DNA of 64,000 nucleotides from Terriglobales bacterium (GTDB lineage: Bacteria > Acidobacteriota > Terriglobia > Terriglobales > Acidobacteriaceae): positions 1 through 64,000 of the forward strand of contig JAICWP010000003.1 of the NCBI GenBank assembly GCA_025934735.1, given 5' to 3'. Positions 26,864 through 35,706 of the stretch are shown piece after piece. How positions within the stretch are numbered: the first letter of the stretch is position 1; every line of letters starts with the position of its first letter. The translations under genes and the position numbers were made by a program. The notes beneath the pieces were generated by a model. It saw nothing but the letters and a program-made list of their open reading frames with translations. It was not told where the DNA came from and ran no database searches.

Positions 26864-27675
26864 GGCTGACCATTGAGAGCATGCTGGCGCAGACGCTGCG
26901 TCCGGCTGAGTGGATCATTGTGGACGATGGCTCGCACGATGGCACCGCGGCCATCATTCAGGAATACGCCCGAGGCTGTCCTTGGATCCGAGGTTGGATG
27001 CGCCAGGACCGAGGTCGCCGCCTGGCCGGGGCGGGCGTGGTCGAAGCCTTTTATGACGGCTATCACCAGTTGCAGCGCGGGGATTGGGAGTTCCTGGTCA
27101 AGCTGGATGCCGACCTGAGTTTCGCGCCTGAGTTCTTCCAGAATGCCCTGGAGCACTTCCGCAAACAACCACGCCTCGGCATCGCCGGCGCTCATTTGTA
27201 CCAAATCGCAAACGGCCAAATTCAACTGGAGGGCGGTCCGGGTTTTCACGTGCGTGGCGCCAGCAAAATCTACCGGCGGCAGTGCTGGGAGGCAATTGGC
27301 GGGATGCTGGCAGCGCCCGGCTGGGACACGGTGGATGAAGTCAGAGCCAGCATGCGGGGATGGACAACCGCCAGCTTTCCCGACGTGATTGCGGTTCATC
27401 ACCGGCCGACGGGCAGCGCCGAGAGCCGCTGGCGCGACATGATCAAGCGCGGTCAGGGCTGTTACGTGGCCGGCTACCACCCGCTGTTCGTGGCTGCGCG
27501 CTGCCTGCGTCACATGACATCCAGGCCTTACCTGCTGGGCGCGGTGGGCATGGGCGCGGGTTTCATTTCCGGCTACCTCGGTGGAGTCGTGGGACGGCGC
27601 GACCCTGCGCTCGTGCATTACGTCCACGAGCAGCAGTGGCACCGGATGTGGGGCGGCGATAGTTTGTGGCGGTGA
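26800..27675 (+). CDS. Family 2 glycosyltransferase
   Basis: 291 residues. GT-A motifs YVVITPARDEEACLRLTIES, WIIVDDGSHDG, LVKLDADLSF and a C-terminal EVRASMRGW region. A hydrophobic segment at about 247-265 may associate it with the membrane. The start overlaps the reading frame of the split GT4 gene by 64 nt; the ATG at 26800 fits the family N-terminus (residues 7-12 VVITPA). Confidence 0.88.
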   Translation: MDSAEIKYVVITPARDEEACLRLTIESMLAQTLRPAEWIIVDDGSHDGTAAIIQEYARGCPWIRGWMRQDRGRRLAGAGVVEAFYDGYHQLQRGDWEFLVKLDADLSFAPEFFQNALEHFRKQPRLGIAGAHLYQIANGQIQLEGGPGFHVRGASKIYRRQCWEAIGGMLAAPGWDTVDEVRASMRGWTTASFPDVIAVHHRPTGSAESRWRDMIKRGQGCYVAGYHPLFVAARCLRHMTSRPYLLGAVGMGAGFISGYLGGVVGRRDPALVHYVHEQQWHRMWGGDSLWR

Positions 27676-27681
27676 ACGGCT

Positions 27682-28902
27682 GTGCTGGGCAGCGATAAAC
27701 CAATTCGGGTTCTATACAGCTTTCCCCACAAACTGGGTGCAAGCCGAATCTGCTACACGGCTTGGGAGCAGGTTCGTGGGCTTTGCGCGGCGGGGGCGGA
27801 GGTGCTGGTTTTCCCCGGCGTTCTGCATCGTCCGCTTCCGGCAGGCATCACGCTGAGGCCAACGCTGGCGCGCCGTCAGTGGAGGATTTCGTACCGGCTC
27901 CTGGGAACGTTGCGGGCCTGCGCTCTGCACGATTGGTTGGTTTCTCGCCGGCTCGAGGCTCTGGCCGGCCAGATTGATATTGTTCACACCTGGCCGCTGG
28001 CGGCGCTGCGGACCCTACAGACTGCCGCTCGGATGGGAATCCCGGCTGTCCTGGAGCGGCCCAACGCGCACACCCGGTTTGCCTATCAGGTGGTGCAGGA
28101 AGAATGCGCGCGGCTGGGAGTGAAGCTGCCGCGCAACCATGAGCACGCCTGGAAACCCGCGGTGCTGGCGCGTGAAGAAGAGGAGTACCAGCAGGCCTAC
28201 CGGATTCTATGTCCGTCAGAGTTCGTGGTGCAGACTTTCCTGCAGCAGGGCTTTTCCCGCGAACGCCTGGCGCGGCACGAATACGGGTTCGACGAGACAG
28301 CGTTCTATGCGACCGACAGCGCACGTGCACGTGGGAGCGGGCTCAGGGTTCTGTTTGCCGGCGTATGCGCGGTACGAAAAGGCTTGCACTATGCCCTCGA
28401 AGCCTGGCTGCGCTCGCCTGCGCACCGCCAGGGCACATTTTTGATCGCAGGCGAGTTTTTGCCAGCTTACGCGAGGACACTGGCTGCGCAGCTTGCGCAT
28501 CCCAGCGTGCGCGTGCTTGGAAATCGAAATGATCTGCCGGACCTGATGCGGCAAAGCGATGTGCTGGTGCTGCCCAGCATCGAAGAGGGCTTCGGTCTGG
28601 TGTGCGCAGAAGCCATGGGTAGCGGATGCGTGCCGCTGGTTTCAGATGCGTGCACCGACATTTGCGTGCATATGGGGAATGCCCTGGTGCACCACGTGGG
28701 TGATGTGGAGGCGCTTACGCGTCATTTGACCCTGCTGCAGCAGGACCGCGAACTGCTCGAACGCCTGCGAACTGCCTGCCTGCGCTGCGCCCCACAGCAC
28801 ACGTGGACGGCGGCCGGACGCAAGCTGCTGCAGGTGTACCGGCAGGTCATCGCAGAGGGCACAAGCGACTCCGCCGCTCCGGCGCTGCGAACCTGCGCCT
28901 AA
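27682..28902 (+). CDS. Family 4 glycosyltransferase
   Basis: 406 residues. GT-B fold with N-terminal VLYSFPHKLGASRICYTAW, C-terminal VLFAGVCAVRKGLHYALEAW and PSIEEGFGLVCAEAMGSG (E-x7-E). The start is GTG at 27682, six nt after the preceding stop. Specificity unknown. Confidence 0.87.
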   Translation: MLGSDKPIRVLYSFPHKLGASRICYTAWEQVRGLCAAGAEVLVFPGVLHRPLPAGITLRPTLARRQWRISYRLLGTLRACALHDWLVSRRLEALAGQIDIVHTWPLAALRTLQTAARMGIPAVLERPNAHTRFAYQVVQEECARLGVKLPRNHEHAWKPAVLAREEEEYQQAYRILCPSEFVVQTFLQQGFSRERLARHEYGFDETAFYATDSARARGSGLRVLFAGVCAVRKGLHYALEAWLRSPAHRQGTFLIAGEFLPAYARTLAAQLAHPSVRVLGNRNDLPDLMRQSDVLVLPSIEEGFGLVCAEAMGSGCVPLVSDACTDICVHMGNALVHHVGDVEALTRHLTLLQQDRELLERLRTACLRCAPQHTWTAAGRKLLQVYRQVIAEGTSDSAAPALRTCA

Positions 28903-28962
28903 GTTGAGGCGGGGTTGGTTCGTTGCCGCTCCGCGACCCAGCGTGTTCGTAGCCTTCCACAC

Positions 28963-30195
28963 ATGCCCCCGGTTCGCATTGTGTTCCTTATCGAGAACAT
29001 TTCCATCCTGCGCGACCGCCGGGTACGGCAGGAGTCGGCAGCCCTGGCGGCCGCAGGATGTGAGGTGAGCGTAATATGTCCGCGGCTTAAGACCGAGCCG
29101 CGTCCCCCCTCTCTATTCAACGGCACACGCATCTACTCCTATCCGCAGCCCTGGCAGGGGAGAGGAATATTCAGTTACGCCCTGGAGTACGGTTGGAGCT
29201 TGGCCGCCACTTCTTTTCTGCTGTTTACCATCTGGCTGCGGCACGGTGTGGATGTTCTGCATGCCGCCAATCCGCCTGACCTCTTCTTCCTGTTAGCAGC
29301 GCCGCTGCGCTTGGCGGGCAAGAAATTCGTTTTTGACCAGCACGACCTGAGCCCGGACATATTTCTGTCCAAATTTGGCGGCCCCGCACGCCTGCTGCAC
29401 AGGCTCTTGCTGGTGTTGGAGCGATGTTCCTACCGGTTTGCCGACCTGGTTATCGTAACCAATGAATCGTTCCGCGCCCTGGCCATCAGCCGAGGCCGGT
29501 GCCCGCCGGAGAAGATTCACGTTGTCCGCAACAATCCCGACTTCAGCCGTTTCCGCTGTGGCCGGCCAGATCCCGAACTGAAACGAGGCGCGGCCTTCCT
29601 GGCGGTCTACGCCGGGATCATGGGGACGAAGACCGGAGTTGACCGGGTGGTTCACGCCGCCCACCATATTGTTCGTGAGCGCGGCCGCAAGGATGTGCAT
29701 TTCGCGCTGCTGGGTGGTGGCGATTGCCGGCAGAGAGTGCAGATCCTGGCCCGCTCTCTCGGCATAGAGCCGTACATTTCCTTCCCCGGTTTTCTGGGAG
29801 ATGCGGAACTGCTGGCCTGGCTCTCTACCGCCGACGTCTGCCTGGCTCCCGATCCGCCGATCCCGGTGAACCAGTTCTGCACGTCCATCAAAATCATGGA
29901 GTACATGAGCTGCGGCAAGCCCACGGTGTGCTTCGACCTAGCCGAAGCGCACTATTCCGCGGGGCCAGCGGCGGTGTACGTGCAAAATGATGATCCTGCG
30001 CAATTCGGCGACGCGATTCTGGAACTGCTTGAGGACCCCGCCCGCCGGCAGCGCATGGGGCAAGCCGGCCTGCAGCGCGTTCGGCAGGATTTGAATTGGG
30101 AACGCTCACGGCAGGCGTTGCTGGCAGCTTACGAGCAGCTCATCGGCCCAGCCGCAGCCGAACTCGCCGCCAACAAGCCCAAGAAGGCAGCCTAA
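28963..30195 (+). CDS. Family 4 glycosyltransferase, last gene of the exopolysaccharide operon
   Basis: 410 residues. N-terminus RIVFLIENISILRDRRVRQE, then VLHAANPPDL, FDQHDLSPD, C-terminal YAGIMGTKTGVDRVV and FCTSIKIMEYMSCGKPTVCF, all close to the WbuB-like GT4 subgroup, where the second acidic residue is in KIMEYM. I use ATG at 28963 because the preceding in-frame codons do not fit the family. It ends 123 nt before tnaA, at the end of the operon. Confidence 0.89.
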   Translation: MPPVRIVFLIENISILRDRRVRQESAALAAAGCEVSVICPRLKTEPRPPSLFNGTRIYSYPQPWQGRGIFSYALEYGWSLAATSFLLFTIWLRHGVDVLHAANPPDLFFLLAAPLRLAGKKFVFDQHDLSPDIFLSKFGGPARLLHRLLLVLERCSYRFADLVIVTNESFRALAISRGRCPPEKIHVVRNNPDFSRFRCGRPDPELKRGAAFLAVYAGIMGTKTGVDRVVHAAHHIVRERGRKDVHFALLGGGDCRQRVQILARSLGIEPYISFPGFLGDAELLAWLSTADVCLAPDPPIPVNQFCTSIKIMEYMSCGKPTVCFDLAEAHYSAGPAAVYVQNDDPAQFGDAILELLEDPARRQRMGQAGLQRVRQDLNWERSRQALLAAYEQLIGPAAAELAANKPKKAA

Positions 30196-30258
30196 CTCCC
30201 CGCTTTACCGCCGCACCACTCCTCCACTTCCCAGAACTCTGCCCTCGGCTTCCCCGCC

Positions 30259-30274
30259 TGTGACTCAAATCACA
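30259..30274. promoter_or_regulatory. CRP-type operator upstream of tnaA
   Basis: TGTGA-CTCAAA-TCACA is a perfect match to the CRP/FNR-family consensus TGTGA-N6-TCACA, centred 52 bp before the tnaA ATG. In Escherichia coli tnaA is CRP-activated, so this site is in the expected place. Alternative: a weak 6-bp terminator stem (CTGTGA/TCACAG followed by CTTTTCTTTTC) at the end of the operon upstream. Confidence 0.65.
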
Positions 30275-30318
30275 GCTTTTCTTTTCATGGAGGAGTTTCC
30301 TTTCCTAAAGACCCTCTC

Positions 30319-31695
30319 ATGCGCACCCGCACGGTTATCGAGCCTTTTCGCATCAAGAGCGTGGAGCCGATCCACTGGACCACCCGGCCACAAAGGGAAG
30401 CCCTGCTGCGCGCCGCCTGCCACAACCTGTTTCAGCTGCCCGCTGACGCTGTGCTGGTGGACCTGCTGACCGATTCGGGCACCGGCGCCATGTCCACGCG
30501 GCAGTGGGCGGCGGTTATGGAAGGCGACGAAAGTTACGCGGGCAGCCGCAGTTTCGACCGCTTTCGCGATTCGGTGCGCGACATTTTTGGATTCCGCCAC
30601 GTTATTCCTACTCACCAGGGGCGGGCGGCGGAACGAATTCTTTTCACGGTAATGTGCCGCAAGGGCGACGTGGTTCCTAACAACACCCATTTCGATACCA
30701 CGCGCGCCAACGTGGAATTCGTGGGCGCGGAGGCCGTGGACCTGCTCATCCCTGAGGGACGCGAGCCCGGGCTCAGGCACCCCTTCAAGGGCAACATGGA
30801 CGTGGAGGCGCTGGAGAACCTGATCGAGCGGGTGGGCCGCGAGCGCGTGCCGCTGGTCATGCTCACCATCACCAACAACTCCGGAGGGGGCCAGCCGGTC
30901 TCGCTGGAAAATGTAAGAGCGGTGAGCGCCGTTTGCCGGCGTCACAGCATCCCGCTGTACTTCGACGCCTGCCGCTTCGCCGAGAATGCCTACTTAATCA
31001 AGCTGCGGGAGGCCGGCTACGAGGAAAAGACGCCGAAGGAAATTGCGCGCGAGATCTTCGGCTACGGCGATGGCTGCACCATGTCGGCCAAAAAGGATGG
31101 GCTAGCCAACATCGGCGGCTTCCTGTGCACGAACGATGACACGCTGGCACAACAGGAGAAGAACCTGCTCATTCTTACCGAGGGTTATCCTACTTACGGC
31201 GGACTGGCTGGGCGCGACCTGGAGGCCGTGGCCGTTGGTCTGCAGGAGGCGCTGCAGGAGGACTATCTGCGCTACCGCATTGCTTCCACCGCCTACCTGG
31301 GCAATCACATTGCCGCCGAAGGAGTGCCGATTGTGCAGCCGCCTGGGGGACATGCCATCTACATTGATGCGCGGGCCTTCCTGCCGCATATTCCGCAGCA
31401 GCAGTTTCCGGGCGTGGCCCTGGCTTGCGAGTTCTACCTGGAAGGCGGCATCCGCAGCGTGGAGATTGGCACCCTCATGTTTGGCGAAGCCGCCAAAATG
31501 TATCTAGTGCGGCTGGCCATCCCGCGCCGGGTCTACACCCAAAGCCACATTGATTATGTGGTGGAGGTCATCCTCGAGGTGTGGCGGCACCGGGAGCAGG
31601 TTCGCGGGCTGCAGCTGACCTATGAGGCGCCGTTCCTGCGCCACTTCACCGCGCGCCTGATGCCGGTGGAAGCGGCGGCCACCCAGCCGGCGTAA
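30319..31695 (+). CDS. tnaA: Tryptophanase
   Basis: 458 residues; the PLP-dependent beta-eliminating lyase fold that splits tryptophan to indole, pyruvate and ammonia. PLP-lysine motif SAKKDG (K259), FDACRFAEN, and THQGRAAE are present. I favour tryptophanase over tyrosine phenol-lyase because the residues that mark phenol-lyases (MERG, RFFTARF) are here VEIG and RHFTARL, as in TnaA. No short Trp-containing leader peptide (tnaC) is seen upstream, so control by tryptophan attenuation is unlikely; a CRP-type site precedes it. No tnaB permease is adjacent. Confidence 0.88.
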   Translation: MRTRTVIEPFRIKSVEPIHWTTRPQREALLRAACHNLFQLPADAVLVDLLTDSGTGAMSTRQWAAVMEGDESYAGSRSFDRFRDSVRDIFGFRHVIPTHQGRAAERILFTVMCRKGDVVPNNTHFDTTRANVEFVGAEAVDLLIPEGREPGLRHPFKGNMDVEALENLIERVGRERVPLVMLTITNNSGGGQPVSLENVRAVSAVCRRHSIPLYFDACRFAENAYLIKLREAGYEEKTPKEIAREIFGYGDGCTMSAKKDGLANIGGFLCTNDDTLAQQEKNLLILTEGYPTYGGLAGRDLEAVAVGLQEALQEDYLRYRIASTAYLGNHIAAEGVPIVQPPGGHAIYIDARAFLPHIPQQQFPGVALACEFYLEGGIRSVEIGTLMFGEAAKMYLVRLAIPRRVYTQSHIDYVVEVILEVWRHREQVRGLQLTYEAPFLRHFTARLMPVEAAATQPA

Positions 31696-31716
31696 AGCTC
31701 GGCGCTCCCTACCACC

Positions 31717-32718
31717 TCAGCGAAAACGATATCCCGGCTTCAACTCGCAGCGGTAGATTTTTGCGTCTTTATCCACCCGGACGTTGCAGTTCGCCCAACT
31801 CAAGCACAGGCTCGGCCCCAGCGGAAATACGATATTGCTGCCGTTCAGCTCGGCCTCAATGCTGGGTCCCTCGGCATCGGGCGGCAGAGTGAAGTTCAGT
31901 GCCTGGCCGAAAATCACGGGGTACGAATCGCGGACGCTCTCGCTGACCATGGGGTGGTAAACCTCGGCTTCGAACAGGAAGGTCGCGGTATCGGACCAGT
32001 TCAGAACTGAGATCTTGACCATGCGTCCATCCTCGGAGAAATCGGTGCGAATAGTGCGGGTAAAGGGGCAGGGACCGGCGATGCAGGAAACACGGGGGTT
32101 GCGGAATTCATTGCGCTCACCAGCATCCATGGAAATGGAGCCCAGCTCCGCCTTCCACTTGCCATCTGGCGAGCAAGAAGAGGCGCCGCGGCAAGGCACG
32201 TTGCCGGTGTTCACAACCTGGAAAGTCTTGACCGCGCTACCCACATTCAGGGTTGAGGTGGTCTTTTGCGAGTATCGTACGGCGACATTTGCGATCACGC
32301 CCTTCGTAGGGACAGGCGGAGGATGAGGCGCCCGGCTGACCGGAGTCATGCGGGCGATGATCAACTCCCCCGGTAAAACCGGCTGCAGGACCAGGAGGCG
32401 GTAACCGGTTTGCGCAAAGCTGATGCTGATAGGCTGACGGGGCAGCACCCCGGGCCGCAAGGTGACATTGAAATAGCCGGCAGCATCGGAGACAGCCGTA
32501 CCGGTAGCGAAGCCGCTGGTAGCGATGATCTGAGCGTCGGCAATGGGCTGCTCCTTGTTGGGATCAGGATCCTGCCGGATGATGGCGCCATGCAGCGTTA
32601 CCGGCTTAGGGCGGGGAATACGCGACCAGAGCACCACTCCTGCCACAATCGCGCCGGCAAGGGCAATGAGTCCTATAGCCGTCGCCAGCTTTTTCCTGCC
32701 GCTCATGCTGGCCAACAT
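31717..32718 (-). CDS. Membrane-anchored protein with a carboxypeptidase-regulatory-like domain
   Basis: 333 residues. An N-terminal helix (about 11-31) anchors it. Residues about 42-125 form a CarboxypepD_reg-like beta-sandwich (LHGAIIRQDPDPNKEQPIAD, ATSGFATGTAVSDAAGYFNV). The rest is beta-rich with four or more cysteines (CRGASSC, SCIAGPC, CLSWANC) that probably form disulfides outside the cytoplasm. No enzyme motif. Convergent with tnaA, 21 nt apart. Confidence 0.72.
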   Translation of the reverse strand: MLASMSGRKKLATAIGLIALAGAIVAGVVLWSRIPRPKPVTLHGAIIRQDPDPNKEQPIADAQIIATSGFATGTAVSDAAGYFNVTLRPGVLPRQPISISFAQTGYRLLVLQPVLPGELIIARMTPVSRAPHPPPVPTKGVIANVAVRYSQKTTSTLNVGSAVKTFQVVNTGNVPCRGASSCSPDGKWKAELGSISMDAGERNEFRNPRVSCIAGPCPFTRTIRTDFSEDGRMVKISVLNWSDTATFLFEAEVYHPMVSESVRDSYPVIFGQALNFTLPPDAEGPSIEAELNGSNIVFPLGPSLCLSWANCNVRVDKDAKIYRCELKPGYRFR

Positions 32719-32829
32719 CTTACTTCAGGGGCGGGGGGCGGCGGTTATCGCGGGATGTTCCAAAGTCCCGGGATTCCTGGCGCCGCGCGGGTGCGGGGTT
32801 ATGCACTCCACGAGGCAGGGGCCCTCGTT

Positions 32830-32835
32830 TACAAT
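32830..32835 (+). promoter_or_regulatory. -10 element of the glycoamylase-like gene (leaderless-type)
   Basis: TACAAT lies 7 nt before the GTG at 32843 with no Shine-Dalgarno between. It favours that GTG over the in-frame ATG at 32801. Confidence 0.45.
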
Positions 32836-32842
32836 CGCAACC

Positions 32843-34237
32843 GTGAACGAAAGGAGCGAGAACAGCCGGAAAATTTCGCGCCGGGAATGGCTGCGGCGCG
32901 CCGCCGCCCTGGGTTTGTGCGTGCCTCTGAGCCGAGGCGGCATCGTGCCCTTGCTGAAGGCCGCCCAGCCAAGCGAATCGACAGCTCCGTGCTCTTTGCC
33001 TCCTCCCGCTCCCACCACGCTTTCCCCGGACGACGCCAATTTCCTGGATGAAGTGGTGAACGCGGACTTCTGTTTCTTCTGGGAGCAGGCCAGCCCCAAT
33101 ACCGGCCTGGTCAAAGACCGCTTCAGCGTGCGCGCGCCGGATAACCGGGTGGTGGCCAGTGTCGCGGCCACGGGGTTCGGGCTGACGGCGATCTGCATTG
33201 GACATAACCACGGCCTCATCACTCTGCCCGAGGCGACGGAGCGCGTGCTTACCACGCTGCGTTTTCTGTGGAAGAAGCTGGCCACGCACCGCGGTTTCTT
33301 TTTTCATTTCGCCAACGTGGAAACCGGCGAAAGAGTATGGGAATCCGAGGTCTCCTCGGTGGACACCGCTATCCTGCTGTGCGGCGTGCTCACCTGCCGG
33401 CAATACTTCCACGATCCGGAAATCAGCCGATTGGCCAGCAACATTTTCAACCGCGTGGACTGGACCTGGCTGTCGGAAGACACCACGCTGCTGCCCCAGG
33501 GGTGGACCCCGGAAGTTGGCTTTCTGCCGTCCCGCTGGGATTACTACAGCGAACTGATGATGATGTACCTGCTGGGCCTGGGTTCCACAGCGTATCCTTT
33601 GCCGCCCGCCGCCTGGAACGCGTGGAAGCGCACCACCTTCGAATACGACGGGCTGCGCTACGTTGGCGCCTTCGCACCGTTGTTCGTCCATCAGTATTCC
33701 CAAGCCTGGTTTGACTTTCGCGGCCAGCGTGACGCCTATGCTGATTACTTCCAGAACTCGGTGGTGGCCACGGAAGCGCACCGCCGCTTCTGCCTGGAGC
33801 TGGGCAAAGAGTTTTCCGATTACAACAACGACCTGTGGGGAATTACGGCGTCGGATTCGCAGAGCGGGTACGTGGTGTGGGGTGGGCCGCCCGAGATCGG
33901 CCCCATTGATGGGACGGTTGTGCCCAGCGCTACAGCCGGATCGCTGCCCTTTCTCCCCCAACCCGTGATGCGTGTGCTGCGCAACATCCGCAAAAATTAC
34001 CCCAAAGCGTGGAGCCAGTATGGGTTTGTAAACGCCTTCAACCCGCTGAAGGACTGGTACGACCCGGACGTGATAGGCATTGATACCGGCATTACCATGC
34101 TGATGGCGGAAAACGCCCGCACCGGTTTCGTGTGGAACACCTTTATGAAGAATCCGGAAGTGCTGCGCGGAATGCAGCGCGCCGGCTTCAGACCGGCCCC
34201 GGCAGCAGGAACGCAGGCGGCAGTTCTCCCGCGCTGA
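32843..34237 (+). CDS. Tat-exported glycoamylase-like protein (DUF/PF10091 type)
   Basis: 464 residues from the GTG at 32843 (478 from ATG 32801). A Tat signal SRREWLRR + AAALGLCVPLS starts the protein. The body matches the glycoamylase-like (alpha/alpha)6 barrel: FLDEVVNADFCFFWEQAS, NTGLVKDRFSV, ATGFGLTAICIG, PSRWDYYSELMMMYLLG, NDLWGITASDSQSGY, YGFVNAFNP, GIDTGITMLMAEN. These proteins act on beta-glucans or related polymers; activity is not proven for most. Diverges from the 31717-32718 gene. Confidence 0.87.
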   Translation: MNERSENSRKISRREWLRRAAALGLCVPLSRGGIVPLLKAAQPSESTAPCSLPPPAPTTLSPDDANFLDEVVNADFCFFWEQASPNTGLVKDRFSVRAPDNRVVASVAATGFGLTAICIGHNHGLITLPEATERVLTTLRFLWKKLATHRGFFFHFANVETGERVWESEVSSVDTAILLCGVLTCRQYFHDPEISRLASNIFNRVDWTWLSEDTTLLPQGWTPEVGFLPSRWDYYSELMMMYLLGLGSTAYPLPPAAWNAWKRTTFEYDGLRYVGAFAPLFVHQYSQAWFDFRGQRDAYADYFQNSVVATEAHRRFCLELGKEFSDYNNDLWGITASDSQSGYVVWGGPPEIGPIDGTVVPSATAGSLPFLPQPVMRVLRNIRKNYPKAWSQYGFVNAFNPLKDWYDPDVIGIDTGITMLMAENARTGFVWNTFMKNPEVLRGMQRAGFRPAPAAGTQAAVLPR

Positions 34238-34315
34238 GCCGCAGCCAAATCGGCAGGAATTATGCACCCGCCTTCCCGGCGACCGAACGTTCCCTGCCCA
34301 AATGGGCACGAGGGT

Positions 34316-34353
34316 GGTGACATCCGTCACGTAGTGACCGCTCACGAGTCACT
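34316..34353. promoter_or_regulatory. Cluster of GTGAC/GTCAC half-sites
   Basis: GTGAC-ATCC-GTCAC (34317-34330), GTCAC-GTA-GTGAC (34326-34338) and AGTGAC...AGTCAC (34333-34352) interlock in 38 bp upstream of the 34413 gene. The first fits the CRP core GTGA-N6-TCAC. Probable operator for a CRP/FNR-family or similar dimeric regulator. Confidence 0.45.
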
Positions 34354-34412
34354 GCTTCCATGTGCGTGAAAAGCTAATCTCATGCTGGCAGATGGGGTGA
34401 GCAGGAGAAGTC

Positions 34413-34985
34413 ATGACACTGCTCTCGTATGTCCTTCTCGCTCTGCTCGGCGTTGCTGTCGTCTTTTTCTTCTACCGCATGGCACTGGCCGTCCGTCAGT
34501 TTTTGCGCTTTGGCGGGAAGATGCTGGTGACCTGTCCGGAAACTCAGCACCCGGCCGCGGTCAACGTTGACAATTGGCGCGCTGTGCTCACTCGGGTAGC
34601 GGCACCTCATCATCTGCAATTGAGCGCGTGCTCACGCTGGCCGGAGCGCCGAGAATGCGGGCAGGAATGCCTCTGCCAGGTCGAAGAGGATCCGGAAGCG
34701 CACCGGATTTGGACGGTCGCCTCCCAGTGGTATGCGGGGAAGGACTGCGCCTATTGCGGCCGCGAAATCGAGATGAGCCATCTCCGGCACCCCGCCGCGC
34801 TTCTGGATGCCGAGAAACAGATGAATGAGTGGAGCGGAGTGCCGGCGGAGAAGCTGCAGGAGGCATTCGCCCGTTCCGCGCCGGTGTGCTGGAACTGCTA
34901 CATTACCGAGAGCTTCATCCACGAGCATCCCGGCCGCACCGTGATCCGGCCCTGGAAACATTCGCCCCCCTGGGCCAATAACTGA
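34413..34985 (+). CDS. Membrane-anchored cysteine-rich hypothetical protein
   Basis: 190 residues. One N-terminal helix (about 5-26), then a soluble domain with ten cysteines, among them CxxxxxxxxCGQxC, CAYCGREIEMSHL and CWNCY. The CxxC pairs suggest a metal- or heme-type or redox role, but the spacing does not match a CXXCH c-type heme. It ends with TVIRPWKHSPPW. I do not recognise the family. Upstream cluster of palindromic GTGAC sites suggests tight regulation. Confidence 0.68.
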   Translation: MTLLSYVLLALLGVAVVFFFYRMALAVRQFLRFGGKMLVTCPETQHPAAVNVDNWRAVLTRVAAPHHLQLSACSRWPERRECGQECLCQVEEDPEAHRIWTVASQWYAGKDCAYCGREIEMSHLRHPAALLDAEKQMNEWSGVPAEKLQEAFARSAPVCWNCYITESFIHEHPGRTVIRPWKHSPPWANN

Positions 34986-35014
34986 GCGGCGAAAGCAGAT
35001 ACCGCACGCGGCCA

Positions 35015-35068
35015 GGTGACGGGCGTCACCACCCCGCAGTTCACAATGGTCGCTGCCCGATCGCAGCG
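35015..35068. promoter_or_regulatory. Palindrome GGTGAC-N4-GTCACC and adjacent hairpin
   Basis: 35015-35030 is a perfect 6-bp inverted repeat spaced by 4 bp, matching the GTGA-N6-TCAC core that also stands before the 34413 gene. At 35051-35068, CGCTGC-CCGATC-GCAGCG could be a terminator stem between the two convergent genes (no clear T run). Confidence 0.4.
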
Positions 35069-35097
35069 TTGCTCTCGGGTGCAAAGTGTTCCGACCC

Positions 35098-35328
35098 TCA
35101 GTCCAGCTTCAGCGGGCGCTTGTCCACGTCTTCCTCCTTCAGCGGGCGGAATCTGTGCCACAGGTGCAACCCGCCGGCAACAATCACCCCAACCGCCACG
35201 CTGATGAGAAAAAACCAGCGGGCAGCAGGCAGCATGATGACGATGACGGCGATGGCTATACCCACCACGACGAGGCCAAGAAGGCCCCGCGCCGGCCGTT
35301 TTTCAACTTCTCCCGAGTCGTCATTCAT
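35098..35328 (-). CDS. Small two-helix membrane protein
   Basis: 76 residues with two hydrophobic segments (about 16-34 and 38-53) between acidic and basic ends. Function unknown. Convergent with the Cys-rich gene; an A/T-rich patch with TAAAAT upstream of its start may be its -10. Confidence 0.6.
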   Translation of the reverse strand: MNDDSGEVEKRPARGLLGLVVVGIAIAVIVIMLPAARWFFLISVAVGVIVAGGLHLWHRFRPLKEEDVDKRPLKLD

Positions 35329-35706
35329 GGCTGCTTTGCCCCTATTATTTTAGCTCCCGCCCAGGTCTTCTGGGATGCGCCGGGTTGCGCCGGAGTCAGC
35401 CCGCCCGGCTCCCGCCTGGTCCTCCCGTCCAACCGCGTTCCTGGCCCGAAACAGTTCGCGGGAAGAAAACACGCTCCCGTGTAGGATTTTCAGAACGAAT
35501 TCCGGCATTAACTATTTTGACACTTGTCCAGGAGGAACTCTGGACGCACAATATTGCGCCTGCGGCGAACGCGTGCAAGTCCAGTCCTGCCGAGCAAACT
35601 TGCGTGCACGCCAGAGGATTCCCCCGCCATGGGCAATCGCATTGTTTGTGGTCCTCTGCTCTCCCGTTCAATAAGTGTCTTCCGTGTGGTCCGCCGACAA
35701 GCTGGA
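35329..35706. other. 378-nt region upstream of the Asp-box protein gene, no gene
   Basis: Apart from the promoter side of the 35328 gene, I see TTGACA at 35517-35522 (a perfect -35) but no -10 at normal spacing, and a short palindrome GACACTTGTC at 35519-35528. The frame of the 35707 gene is open from 35524, but the sequence before 35707 lacks a signal peptide and is probably non-coding. Confidence 0.45.

Noticed and set aside
8111-30195. Exosortase/PEP-CTERM system in the EPS operon
   Set aside because: No exosortase gene, and no PEP-CTERM tail on the encoded proteins.
30275-30318. tnaC-like leader peptide before tnaA
   Set aside because: The only short ORF from ATG 30287 has no Trp near its end and overlaps tnaA in another frame.
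32720-34345. 541-codon ORF on the minus strand
   Set aside because: Mirror of the glycoamylase-like gene; low-complexity His/Arg/Gly-rich protein without domain.
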